Positions 46,031 to 55,639 of a stretch of 64,000 bases of DNA are shown here, in pieces. Made by a program: the position numbers and the translations under genes. How positions within the stretch are numbered: position 1 is the first letter of the stretch; each line of letters opens with the position of its first letter. The stretch comes from Dermatophagoides farinae (taxonomy: Eukaryota; Arthropoda; Arachnida; Sarcoptiformes; Pyroglyphidae). The notes beneath the pieces were generated by a model. That model had not been told where the DNA came from, ran no database searches, and was given only the letters and a program-made list of their open reading frames with translations. The stretch spans positions 418,808-482,807 of the forward strand of contig NW_027461517.1 of assembly GCF_024713945.1 (NCBI RefSeq). The letters run 5' to 3'.

Positions 46031-47020
46031 TTACATTTTAGACAAGTCAAACCTAGTTTCGCTTGAAACGTCGGCTTGCAAATGTTGAATTGCTGCTTCA
46101 GCACTTCCAAATTTCTCAATCGCAGCATCCAATTGCTCGTTTCCACCCAGCAGGCGCTGATTTATATAAATTTGCGGGAACGAGTTGTACGTATAAAGAA
46201 CTTTAACTCTGGAACGGACAGCTGGACTTTCGAACACGTTGAATACTGTAAAATCACACGTAACACCTTCCAGTTTTTTTAACAATTGTTTGCTGTATTT
46301 ACAGTAAGGTTTGGCTTTGGAACCTTTCATAAAAATAATGAAAGGCGAGATATTAATTAATTCAGTTATCATATTGTCGGTTTTCTCCGTAGCTTTCTGC
46401 AATTCGGTTTTAACTTCTTTAAAAGCGTACAAGTTGTCCCAAGAAACAGCGCCAATAATTGTTTGATTCTTCAAAAGTGCAACAAACTTATCAGAACACT
46501 TGTGCTTACATTTGATGAACAGAGCAACTTCTTCGGATTTGATTACAGCTGCACAAACAAATCTCTCGTCGACTTCGTTGTCGTCAGAAATGACAATAAT
46601 GCTCGACTTTGACAAAAGATCTTCAATGTACTTTTCGATAGCTTCTACTGCTTTTTGAACTCGCAATTTCAAATTGTTTTTCTCGTCTTTTTCAACTGGC
46701 AGTGAAAAATTATTTTCGTTACAGACTTCTTGCGTATATTCATGGGAATCAGAGCTGACAATGGTCTTAGTGATATATGAATCTTTCACGAACCAAAGTG
46801 TAGGAATGCACGACACATGTAACTCTTCAATTGATTGTTTAAACCTATCCACATTTAAACACAACAAATTTATTGTTTTCCGTTTGCTCAGTATTTCAAC
46901 AACTTTTTTTATGTGTTCACTTTGTTCAACTACGCTGCAATAAAAATAAACTAACCCAGTGTACTGATTTTTATCCAAAATAGATAAAAGCTCAGTTACA
47001 TGAGCCACATCACTAATCAT
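46031..47020 (-). CDS. PICOT/GLRX3-like protein with altered active site
   Basis: 329 aa, thioredoxin-like plus glutaredoxin-like domains, as in the Fe-S cluster chaperone GLRX3. The thioredoxin part (1-100) lacks a CxxC. A middle domain (about 125-205) looks like a degenerate glutaredoxin. The C-terminal domain (about 218-315) reads PFIIFMKGSKAKPYCKYSKQ, then FPQIYINQRLLGGNEQL, the monothiol-glutaredoxin pattern. The CGFS motif is CKYS (240-243): the cysteine and serine are kept but the Gly and Phe are changed. Cluster binding could therefore be altered. Convergent with the DA1-like gene (20-base gap). Confidence 0.75.
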   Translation of the reverse strand: MISDVAHVTELLSILDKNQYTGLVYFYCSVVEQSEHIKKVVEILSKRKTINLLCLNVDRFKQSIEELHVSCIPTLWFVKDSYITKTIVSSDSHEYTQEVCNENNFSLPVEKDEKNNLKLRVQKAVEAIEKYIEDLLSKSSIIVISDDNEVDERFVCAAVIKSEEVALFIKCKHKCSDKFVALLKNQTIIGAVSWDNLYAFKEVKTELQKATEKTDNMITELINISPFIIFMKGSKAKPYCKYSKQLLKKLEGVTCDFTVFNVFESPAVRSRVKVLYTYNSFPQIYINQRLLGGNEQLDAAIEKFGSAEAAIQHLQADVSSETRFDLSKM

Positions 47021-47119
47021 TTAGATAATACAAAGCCTATTATTTATTAAATTATAAAATTAATTATAAGAACAGTTATTACAATTGCGTCTTTCAGGTT
47101 GATTGATAAACAAATTTTT

Positions 47120-47389
47120 TTATGCTGTACACTTTACTATAGTATCTATGAGCGATAACCTGCGTCTAAAAATCATAACTTCATATTCATTGTTTTTTGT
47201 TTCGTAAATATGCTGGGAAAGCGCTTCCGACCCAGCAGGGAGCACCCATTTTGGCCTTGTATAATCTCTCGCTACGGCATTCATTACGTCATTAACTTGT
47301 CGAAAAAAATTTTTACTATAAGTTACAATATTGCCAAACATTAACTTAAAATCGCTAATAAACGAAACGTAGTTATCGTAGTTTTGCAT
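47120..47389 (-). CDS. Small protein, unknown function (89 aa)
   Basis: Starts MQNYDNYVSFISDFKLMFGN; helical, with an aromatic-rich first half. The second half has RPKWVLPAGSEALSQHIYE and a basic RRRLSLID stretch. No transmembrane segment. No family recognised. Size, composition and start context look like a real small protein, possibly a subunit of a larger complex. Confidence 0.5.
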   Translation of the reverse strand: MQNYDNYVSFISDFKLMFGNIVTYSKNFFRQVNDVMNAVARDYTRPKWVLPAGSEALSQHIYETKNNEYEVMIFRRRLSLIDTIVKCTA

Positions 47390-47503
47390 TGCTGTATTTT
47401 CTACTTTAATTATTTCGTTTCAATTCTTACACTCTAATTCTTTTATTACAACTTGCATGTGAAGAGTAATGAGTCCATCACATTTATTCTTAGAAAGAAT
47501 AAG

Positions 47504-48298
47504 TTATACGAAATAAGCATGTTTCAATGCTTTCAACACCGCTACACGCATTTTATGAGGTGAGTAAGAACTTTCAACCGCTGACCAACTCAGTTTTTCG
47601 TTCGATACTAATTTTTGCGCTATTTTAGATGGTTTTTCTTTTGCTGAAAACGGGGATACAGGCGACATAGTTTGCGGGGCCATAGTTAGTTTGAAACCCT
47701 TTGTGTGTCCAAAACAATGATAAGTGTATAAAAACAAAAATGAATCAAATGTAAACAGTAGAACAAAATACAGCGGCATTACGCCGACAACATTTGAATC
47801 TCTGATAGGTATTTGGAAGCCGTTCTGCATCATAGATTTTAGTGACGAAGGTAAGTTAAAAGGTAACTGAACTACAGCAAAGTTTTTGTAATAATAGCTA
47901 TACAAATACGCCAAAAATCCATTAGAAACTACAAAACCCAACGAATTTTTTATCATTCCAAACGATTGGAAAATGTTCGGTTGGATTTGCATACTTTTAT
48001 CTGATACATTTTGGGCAGAGTCTAAAACTCCTTTTTCGTCGTTTCTTCCCACGTAATATAAGTATCTAAGCTTTGCGTGAGGCTCGCTAAGAAACTTGAT
48101 ATTTGTTCGCAAAGCGGCACTGAGGTTAAGTACATGTTGCAATTTTTCCAAACAAAAGTACTGGTGTGTTGTCGGTGTATAAAATTGAAACTCTGATTGC
48201 TTTAATCTATGGAAAGCAACACGAATACATGCCACAAATAATGTTATTAAAAGAATCGGGACCAGAACGAAAACAATACACTCTCCTGAAATATCCAT
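47504..48298 (-). CDS. EMC3: ER membrane protein complex subunit 3 (EMC3)
   Basis: Core insertase subunit of the EMC, Oxa1/YidC/GET1 superfamily, which inserts tail-anchored and multipass proteins into the ER. 264 aa. TM1 at about residues 7-27 (FVLVPILLITLFVACI). A cytoplasmic segment with LRTNIKFLSEPHAKLRYLYY and RNDEKGVL follows. TM2 is around 113-135 and TM3 around 173-192, with VVQLPFNLPSSLKSMMQNG between them, equivalent to the PFPLT...MLQQGI motif of EMC3. Divergent with CENP-C (84-base gap). Confidence 0.85.
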   Translation of the reverse strand: MDISGECIVFVLVPILLITLFVACIRVAFHRLKQSEFQFYTPTTHQYFCLEKLQHVLNLSAALRTNIKFLSEPHAKLRYLYYVGRNDEKGVLDSAQNVSDKSMQIQPNIFQSFGMIKNSLGFVVSNGFLAYLYSYYYKNFAVVQLPFNLPSSLKSMMQNGFQIPIRDSNVVGVMPLYFVLLFTFDSFLFLYTYHCFGHTKGFKLTMAPQTMSPVSPFSAKEKPSKIAQKLVSNEKLSWSAVESSYSPHKMRVAVLKALKHAYFV

Positions 48299-48382
48299 TT
48301 GTTTTTTGATTTTGAATTTTGGAAAAACTTTCTTCTGTTGGTATGTAAAATTATGAAATAAAAACTATTTTAAAAACTGCGA

Positions 48383-51300
48383 ATGCCTAACCATAAATAT
48401 GCAATTAAACACGTGATTCACAGTTTAGTTGGCAATATTTTTCAGAGCGAAAATACGACTCCGAAAAAAAATGGTTTTCTAGGAAAAAGTGTGAATAATG
48501 ATTACAACGACAGAGTTGCTTCTTTAATTCAAAACTTAAATGAACCTGATGCTGATTCGGCAGAGTCCGTTTCGGACGACAACCAATCATTAATTAAACG
48601 AATCATCAATAAACGAATCATCAATAAACGAAATAAATTAAGCGCAATAAATTCAACCAATGAAGAATCATTATTCGCCTCATCATTTTCGAACGCGAAT
48701 TCTTCACGTTCCAGAGCTTCCTACCCCGCTTTTGTGAGTTTTGAAGACACTGAGAACAATGCTTATTTTAAACTCAGCCAGACGCCAAGAAGAACACGGA
48801 GTATCAATTTTTTTGATTCTTCTGCGCAATATTCAAATGACTCGGATCGGCAAATTGAAAACTTGGTGAACAAAATTACCAATTACTATAACGACGAGTC
48901 TCCCGTAATAACTAAAAAGAAAACGGATTTTAACAGATCAAAGTCACCTGTGAGTCCAATACGCAAAATACTAAATTCGATATTAATTGAAGATGATCAA
49001 AGGCAAAATAACACACCACAGAATCACACCAAAAAAACTTTCGATGCTGATTTTTTCTTAAAAAAATCAAACTTACGTGAGTGGAGAGGTAGTTTTGGAC
49101 CTGACAACTCGCATCATAAAATTGATCTCGAACAGAAAAACGAGGAAGATTTGTCTTCATTACTGTCTCATCTATCTCACAAATTCGGCAATAGGGAAAG
49201 CTACAGAAATGAAATTAGAAAATATTGTGAAAATTTGAGCAACAATTATTCTCGGCCGTCAGACAAAAACTTTCATTCAATTAGCAAGGAGCAAACGCCC
49301 GTTAATGGTTTCTTAAACGAGAATCGCGAAGTCGATGACGGGTTTTTTGCCAATTTCGGTTCTGAAAAAAATGATATTAACGACGATGTGCTCGACTCGC
49401 TAATTGATACTTTTAAATCTCGTAGTGTTAAGAAGGTTAACTCGAACAGAACTAGTTACAATCGAAGCGACTCTGCTTCCGTTGATATAGAAAACAATGT
49501 TTCAGAGCGAGACTACTCTAGTTTTGATTTATCTAACTTACTTAAAAATGGCTTGTTTAAGAAGTCCAGAGGCGATGAAAAAAATATTTCCATTACGGTT
49601 CCACATCTCAACTCAGAAAATCTGTCTGAAGCCAATCCAAAATTATTAAATAATCAAATTCACTCGGAAATACAGCCCATTATCACTTATTCTCCGAAGC
49701 CTGATATCAAGGTTAACGTCAATATCAAAGATTCTATCTTACTTGTAGAGCCTGATACGTATTACCGAACGCAAGAAAAACGACAATCTCAATTGTTTGA
49801 TGTTCAGCAAACAAAACCAGAATTAGACATATCTAAATTAGAAACAATAACGATTGTTCCTCAACTGGAATTAGTAGACATCAATTCAGCGTTAAAACAT
49901 ACTAAGTCACTAACTGAAAAGCACGAGGAAAGTGGCGGTACAGATCGTGAAGACAATTCTTTCCCCACCACAGCAAAGCCAGAAGCGATTGGTAATAAGT
50001 TTCAAATTGCAAGCGATGTTGACGAAATAGTCGACAGTTATGAAGTGTGTGAAAATACTAATGGAAATTTCGATTTAGAGGTCAACACAGCGCCAGCTCA
50101 AACAGTGAAATCAACAGTTCTACCAATAGAACAGACTCACTCGCCAATTCAACAAACTGAATTTGAATTAATTTCGGTTGAAAACTCTCCAACTCAATAT
50201 TATGATGAAGTAGATTTTCAGACACCGAAAGATCGCTCTTCTCAAATTCAAAATTTAGCGGAAAAACTTGACGAGTTCGCAGCGAATCTCGGTCATCAAA
50301 ATTTCAACGAATTGGCCAATGAAATAACGTTACCCGTTACGATGAAAAATGCATCGCAGTCGGAAAAACTTAAATCAAAGTCTGACAATCTTACTTCTAA
50401 TGTAGGTAGAAATTCTGTTTTCACAACTAGCAAACTTGGTCACTCTGAAAGTAAAGCGATTGAACCAACCAAAAAGAATATAAAGCGTTCAGACAGCTTA
50501 CTTGGCGCAGATGAAACCGACATTAAGGAGAATGCTGAAGAATCATTATCACTTGAAGACAGCGAGGATTTTTCGCATGATTCGTCACTTGTAGATGACG
50601 TTGATTTGGATGCGAGTCAGCTGGAATCAGAGTTGTCAGCTGAAGAACAGGTCAACGAAAACACACAATTAGTTTCGCGGGATTCTATATTTGAAGTTAG
50701 CGAAAGTGAAGAATTGAATACCGACGAAGACGTTTTGAGCAATGTGGTAAGCTCATCAGAAGAAGACGAAGACGAAATCGTAGAATATGGGATGTTTTTA
50801 GATTTAGACGAAGATGAGTCGCGACCTATAAAGAAGGCTGCTCCGCGTAAGCCTGCTCGTCGAAAAATCTTTCAAGCTTACGAACACTATCCAGCTTTGG
50901 ACAGTTCAGACTATCACAGCCAGGTGTCCCACCCAACAAAAAACCAGCTCGTTTTCGTAAATCAAAACGACAAAACTTTGTCTTTAGTGAATAAACGTCG
51001 CAGACGAACGAAAGAGCAGATCAAGTTAAAGCGAATCTCGATAAAACCTGCTGATGCGGTCATGTCAGAAGAGCCGGCTTTGATTTTCAAACCCCAGAAA
51101 AGAACGAAAATACCGCCGCTCAAATGGTGGGAAGGCGAGAGAATTCAGTACGTTTCTGTTACTGGGGAAGTGTCAAACCTTCGCGCAGCAGCGATTTATA
51201 AAGTCGAGGATCCCGAGGAAGACGAGACTCAAAATGGTCAGCTCGTGGGCCAAAACCTCTACGTTTCAAACGCGGAGAACCAAGCTGATAACACGAATCA

Positions 51301-52315
51301 AAATTGTTTTTATGCGGCACCAGCACCAGGCACAGACACCCAGCTCGTGGTAAAGGCACTTGATCCTCCTTTCACACAGAATAATAGGGATCCGGCCCGC
51401 AAGCTCGAGCCAGCGCTTCAGCACCCCTTAGCTCAAGACGTTGCGGAGATCGCCGACGACATAAAAAATTTCGGAACCGTGGACGTTCGGCTGTCTTTGC
51501 TAGAAAACGAAGCCGAGTTTCAGCACATCACCAGTCTGGACAACAACTCCAACAATTACTACTACTTCATCGACGAAAAACAACCCTACAGCCAGCCCCC
51601 CATCTGCATCGAAGACTCGTACGTGCAGACCAAAGAAAATGTCTCCATGAACTACTACAACTACAACCCCCCAGACGTGAACGAAAAATCAAGGCTGAAC
51701 AACTATCTTTCCGTGCCGTCAACCAACTTATTAGACGGTTACAACCAAGAGCTCTACCTCCAGGAACATCTCAAAGAAAACTCTTCCCACTTGAATTCCA
51801 GAGAATACGACCAGCACATTAAGTCCATCAACTACAACACAAAGTTTTTAACTTTTTCACAGGACTCTTCCTTTTTCGATTGCGCCATGCGCAGGCAGAC
51901 CACAAGTTTCATGGTTGATAAACAGGGACGGCGCTTCTTGGTTTCACAGTACCGGCCAGACGAGTGGTACGACTTCGAGTCGTCGGAGTCGGTGTACCGA
52001 ATCAAAATTTTGTTCCAATCAGCTAATTTAACTTCGCTCTTAATCACACTAGTTGGCAAGGAGTCGAAAGGGTTGGAAAAAACACAAGACACGTGTATTA
52101 TCATTTCAAATATAGAGGGAAAATCGATATGCATAAATTACCAAGAGACTCGGTCTCTGATGAACGACAATAGCCTATGGAAAGAAAAAATTCTCCATAA
52201 AAACGAAATATGCATGATACCGAGCCACTGCGAGTACAACATTAGAAATCTTTCCGTACAGGTTGTAACGATTTCTCTTTGCATTTACGCGGACAAAGAA
52301 GAAACAGGAGCCTAG
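48383..52315 (+). CDS. CENPC: Centromere protein C (CENP-C/Mif2)
   Basis: Inner-kinetochore scaffold that binds the CENP-A nucleosome. 1310 aa. Residues 1-830 are disordered and Ser/Asn/Asp-rich, with an acidic region about 700-810. The CENP-C motif is at about 905-921: KRTKIPPLKWWEGERI, including the conserved Arg and the Trp-Trp pair that contacts the nucleosome. The C-terminal cupin dimerisation domain is at about 1195-1305 (WYDFESSESVYRIKILF, LLITLVG, EICMIPSHCEYNIRNLS). The last 400 codons are visibly richer in G+C than the first 800. The stop codon directly abuts the stop codon of XPB. Confidence 0.88.
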   Translation: MPNHKYAIKHVIHSLVGNIFQSENTTPKKNGFLGKSVNNDYNDRVASLIQNLNEPDADSAESVSDDNQSLIKRIINKRIINKRNKLSAINSTNEESLFASSFSNANSSRSRASYPAFVSFEDTENNAYFKLSQTPRRTRSINFFDSSAQYSNDSDRQIENLVNKITNYYNDESPVITKKKTDFNRSKSPVSPIRKILNSILIEDDQRQNNTPQNHTKKTFDADFFLKKSNLREWRGSFGPDNSHHKIDLEQKNEEDLSSLLSHLSHKFGNRESYRNEIRKYCENLSNNYSRPSDKNFHSISKEQTPVNGFLNENREVDDGFFANFGSEKNDINDDVLDSLIDTFKSRSVKKVNSNRTSYNRSDSASVDIENNVSERDYSSFDLSNLLKNGLFKKSRGDEKNISITVPHLNSENLSEANPKLLNNQIHSEIQPIITYSPKPDIKVNVNIKDSILLVEPDTYYRTQEKRQSQLFDVQQTKPELDISKLETITIVPQLELVDINSALKHTKSLTEKHEESGGTDREDNSFPTTAKPEAIGNKFQIASDVDEIVDSYEVCENTNGNFDLEVNTAPAQTVKSTVLPIEQTHSPIQQTEFELISVENSPTQYYDEVDFQTPKDRSSQIQNLAEKLDEFAANLGHQNFNELANEITLPVTMKNASQSEKLKSKSDNLTSNVGRNSVFTTSKLGHSESKAIEPTKKNIKRSDSLLGADETDIKENAEESLSLEDSEDFSHDSSLVDDVDLDASQLESELSAEEQVNENTQLVSRDSIFEVSESEELNTDEDVLSNVVSSSEEDEDEIVEYGMFLDLDEDESRPIKKAAPRKPARRKIFQAYEHYPALDSSDYHSQVSHPTKNQLVFVNQNDKTLSLVNKRRRRTKEQIKLKRISIKPADAVMSEEPALIFKPQKRTKIPPLKWWEGERIQYVSVTGEVSNLRAAAIYKVEDPEEDETQNGQLVGQNLYVSNAENQADNTNQNCFYAAPAPGTDTQLVVKALDPPFTQNNRDPARKLEPALQHPLAQDVAEIADDIKNFGTVDVRLSLLENEAEFQHITSLDNNSNNYYYFIDEKQPYSQPPICIEDSYVQTKENVSMNYYNYNPPDVNEKSRLNNYLSVPSTNLLDGYNQELYLQEHLKENSSHLNSREYDQHIKSINYNTKFLTFSQDSSFFDCAMRRQTTSFMVDKQGRRFLVSQYRPDEWYDFESSESVYRIKILFQSANLTSLLITLVGKESKGLEKTQDTCIIISNIEGKSICINYQETRSLMNDNSLWKEKILHKNEICMIPSHCEYNIRNLSVQVVTISLCIYADKEETGA
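48596..48630 (+). repeat. 15-nt tandem repeat inside CENP-C
   Basis: Unit AAACGAATCATCAAT in 2.3 direct copies. It keeps the frame and encodes KRIIN repeats (residues about 72-82), so it changes only the length of a disordered linker. Confidence 0.8.
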
Positions 52316-54556
52316 CTATTCTGACTCTTCTTTGCTTTCGGCGTCAGTTTTGTCGTTTTGGTTCATTAAAATGTTTTCCAAAATTTCTCGTTGTTTGTTT
52401 GGATTTTTGAAAATCAGGTCGAACGAGTCGAGTGGCAAATCGTCCATCTTGATCACTTCGTAAGCATAACCCTGGTCAATAATGTACTGCTGACGTTTAT
52501 CTGCATACATAATTTCTGGCGTGTCTTGCGAAGCGAGACTGTAGAAGAAAGCATTATAACTTTCAGAGTTTAAGGTGTTTTTTTTAGGACGCAAAATTCG
52601 GCCTAAACGCTGCGTCTCCTGTCTTCTGGACGCATAATTAAATGCGATTTGAATGACTACGTTAGCCGAGGGTATGTCAATGGCGTTATCTCCTACTTTA
52701 GACAAAAAAATTGTATTGATTTTCGGATCGTTTTTGAATTTTTCTATAATCATTATTCTTTCGTTGTACATGACATCTCCACTCAAGAATGGGCGGTTCA
52801 AAGTGATCGCCACTTCTTTCAGCGCCATCAAATAGTCGCTAAACACAATGATTTTATCCCCTCGTTGCTCGTGAAACTTAATTAAATATTCGCAGACGCA
52901 GAGTTTGTTTGGGTTGCACGTCCATAACTTGCGTCTGACGTCGTTGGACGACTTTTTCTGATTTGAATACATGCCAGCGTTCTTTTTAAGCACGATAAAA
53001 GCTCTGTAAAATTCAAACGTCATGGGACACCAAATTTCTGAGCATTTCGCACGTGCCAAGTACTGGTTCTTCTGCAATTCTTGCCAGTTAGCCTCGTCCA
53101 ACTTAGGCCCGATCATCCACTGCAGATCGTCAATCAAGTTGTCTTCACGCACGAGCGTCGCAGTCAACCCTAGTTTGCAGTGACTTCGACACAGTTTGGT
53201 AACTCGGCGAAACGCAGGCGCGGGCGCGAACTGCACTTCGTCAAATATCAGTAAGCCCCAATCCCTTTTACGAATTTGGTCCATAATCTCTTCCGCGGCG
53301 ATACTACGTTTGCCGCTGAAACTGATCATGGTGTACGTCGTGCACACGACACAAGCTGACTCTGGCAGCTTCGACTTGATGTCAGATGTGAGAAGTACGA
53401 TCTTGTCGAGGTCTATTGTTGTAAAATTTATAAAATTGTCCTTCCACTGCTGAACAGCTACACTGTTGGACGTTAAAATCAACGTCGATTTTTTAATTTC
53501 AACACACGCTGCAATACCTGTCAAGGTCTTTCCGGCACCGCACGGAAGCACAATGATCCCACTGCGAGCGCAACCACTCTGAAACATTTTTGAAAGCGCA
53601 CGTTGCTGGTAGTACCTCACTCTCGTGGTTTGTTTTAGCTTAATGTCTAATGTGGGGTTTTGGAAATCATTTTTGTAGTCGTATTCTGTCAGCAGCGGTC
53701 GGTTTAGTTCGTGCAGTGCCGCTTCTTGGATGGCACCTACATAGCTGCTTTTTATTTCGAAACTGTAAACCTTACGGATGAACGTGTTGTTCACAACGTG
53801 CTTGACTGAATTGTCGTTTTCATCTTTTTTTTCCTCTTGTCCAGGCTCATTATCCAGCTTATTTAACATTTTTTTTATTTGCCAAACGGGATCGCAAAAA
53901 TTCTCATGATTATCGGGATTGAAAAATATATCTTTGGTTGTGTTCTCGTCTATTTTTTCTAATCCACTATCGGAATATTTCACCTGTTCTTCACGAACTT
54001 TTAGAGAGTCTTCGACACGCGCCGCACACACTGTAGAATGTTTTAGCAACAACTCGATTTCGTCTTTGTAGTAACTTTCAATAATATATTTTTTATTTTT
54101 TAGAATCAGGCGAAACTTTCCAAACGAATCACCTAACCGCTCAATTTGCCGTAAAAAAGATTCCGATAGTTCATTATATGCGTATTCTGTCAGTTTTTTT
54201 AAAATTGTGTAGCTCGTTATTCCCTTTGCCATCGCGGAGTACAGACTAAAAATAGTCAACTGGTATTCATGAATGAAAACAGGTCTGCTGACAGGCTCCG
54301 TGATTTCAATTAAAAAAAGCTCTACTTCTTGAGCAATAGGTGACCGGGCTTCCAACAGTATAAATCCATTGTTAAATATATAAATACAGGACTTTTCATT
54401 GGCCTTCGTAATAAAGCAGTCAAAAAATTTTGGATTTCTTTCGACATTTAAAGTGTCTGTAATCAAACAATTATTATTTTTAGTAAGTGGAATTGAAAAG
54501 TCGTTGTCATACTTAGCATCACTGTGTTTTTTCAAATATTCTTCATTATTTTTCAT
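52316..54556 (-). CDS. ERCC3: TFIIH DNA helicase XPB/SSL2 (ERCC3)
   Basis: 3'-5' translocase of TFIIH for promoter opening and nucleotide excision repair. 746 aa from ATG 54556. The N-terminal damage-recognition part precedes TTRVRYYQQRALSKMF. Walker A LPCGAGKTLTG lies near 340. Motif II is DEVQ near 438, where XPB normally has DEVH. The RED motif (TLVREDNLIDD) and the C-terminal QRLGRILRPK motif VI are present, as is the family tail SQDTPEIMYADKRQQYIIDQGYAY. The gene's 3' half shares the G+C-rich patch with CENP-C. Confidence 0.95.
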   Translation of the reverse strand: MKNNEEYLKKHSDAKYDNDFSIPLTKNNNCLITDTLNVERNPKFFDCFITKANEKSCIYIFNNGFILLEARSPIAQEVELFLIEITEPVSRPVFIHEYQLTIFSLYSAMAKGITSYTILKKLTEYAYNELSESFLRQIERLGDSFGKFRLILKNKKYIIESYYKDEIELLLKHSTVCAARVEDSLKVREEQVKYSDSGLEKIDENTTKDIFFNPDNHENFCDPVWQIKKMLNKLDNEPGQEEKKDENDNSVKHVVNNTFIRKVYSFEIKSSYVGAIQEAALHELNRPLLTEYDYKNDFQNPTLDIKLKQTTRVRYYQQRALSKMFQSGCARSGIIVLPCGAGKTLTGIAACVEIKKSTLILTSNSVAVQQWKDNFINFTTIDLDKIVLLTSDIKSKLPESACVVCTTYTMISFSGKRSIAAEEIMDQIRKRDWGLLIFDEVQFAPAPAFRRVTKLCRSHCKLGLTATLVREDNLIDDLQWMIGPKLDEANWQELQKNQYLARAKCSEIWCPMTFEFYRAFIVLKKNAGMYSNQKKSSNDVRRKLWTCNPNKLCVCEYLIKFHEQRGDKIIVFSDYLMALKEVAITLNRPFLSGDVMYNERIMIIEKFKNDPKINTIFLSKVGDNAIDIPSANVVIQIAFNYASRRQETQRLGRILRPKKNTLNSESYNAFFYSLASQDTPEIMYADKRQQYIIDQGYAYEVIKMDDLPLDSFDLIFKNPNKQREILENILMNQNDKTDAESKEESE

Positions 54557-54730
54557 TAAAACAAGTTTTCTATATTTTCGATTCAAAAAATATCTAAAAA
54601 TATTTATAAATAAAAAAAACTCGCTTTTTCGAAAGTGCAATATATTAATATTACAATTTATTTGTGATTATTTAAATAATAATTATTTAATTTATGATTG
54701 CATATAAATATTTTGTAAATAAATTATAAA

Positions 54731-55522
54731 ATGACCAAGATTAGCTCTATTCTCAGTCTTATTGTTGTGCCTCTGGCATTTGCTTTAAATATGGAGGATG
54801 TTAGTTCACAGAACTACACTCTCGACGCAAACGATTACGTCTATGAAACCGCCGTAAACGAAGTTGAACAGCCTTTAGATAAGTTTGAAAGACGCACGAT
54901 CGGTGTATATAGATCTGTTAAAGCCGTATATAGCAATTTTGTCGATTCGATTTCGTTAAAACTAGGGGAAAACGTTACTTCTAAGCTTAGAAAGAAAGGA
55001 AAGCTAATCAAGAATGAAATAGTACATCATTTGACTCCAAGATCCATCATTATGAAAATTAACAATAACTGTTCCTTATGTGAAACAGTTACGTTTTACC
55101 TAAGCAAAGTAGGCAAAGTTGTGCATACTGCTTCTGCGCCTTTGTTAAAATTTTTGAAAACTCGAGCGGACGCCAGCATCGAAAAGATAACTAAAAAGGA
55201 TCCAACTTTGAAGAAGTTCTTTTCTGGTGACGATAAATACATGAACCTGATTTTCGTACTTATCACACTGGCTGTATTGTTCGAAATTTTAGATGTTTTG
55301 TTCTCGAAAATAAAGAAACGTTGTTTTTCTTGCTGCTCATCTAAAAAATCGTCCTATCAGTGTTCGAAAGGTAAAAAACAAGATTCCGGTATCCTGACAT
55401 CCGAGAACCATTCGAAAATGTGTAGTAGTACGTCAGCAAGCCAACCTATTCGTAAATTTGATTATAATGGGGGGCACGAACCCACTCAAAGACACTCTAG
55501 CCATCGCGCTTCTGTAATGTAA
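54731..55522 (+). CDS. Type I membrane protein, possibly saposin-like ectodomain (263 aa)
   Basis: Signal peptide at 1-18 (SSILSLIVVPLAFAL). The ectodomain 19-170 is basic and helical, with a single CSLC at 114-117 followed by an amphipathic helix (TVTFYLSKVGKVV) like a saposin half-motif. One transmembrane helix lies at 171-191. The short cytoplasmic tail starts KIKKRCFSCCSSKK, with cysteines next to the membrane that could be palmitoylated, and ends in a Ser/His-rich stretch. No family recognised. Divergent from XPB (174-base gap). Confidence 0.65.
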   Translation: MTKISSILSLIVVPLAFALNMEDVSSQNYTLDANDYVYETAVNEVEQPLDKFERRTIGVYRSVKAVYSNFVDSISLKLGENVTSKLRKKGKLIKNEIVHHLTPRSIIMKINNNCSLCETVTFYLSKVGKVVHTASAPLLKFLKTRADASIEKITKKDPTLKKFFSGDDKYMNLIFVLITLAVLFEILDVLFSKIKKRCFSCCSSKKSSYQCSKGKKQDSGILTSENHSKMCSSTSASQPIRKFDYNGGHEPTQRHSSHRASVM

Positions 55523-55639
55523 TTAGACAAATTCTACTTTAAGTTTCTTTTTCATAAAGTTGTTTTTTTGAATTAAAGCGGATGGATTTTACGTTATAAT
55601 ATGTAGTTAATCTATTTATCTATATTTTCTGTGTAAAAA

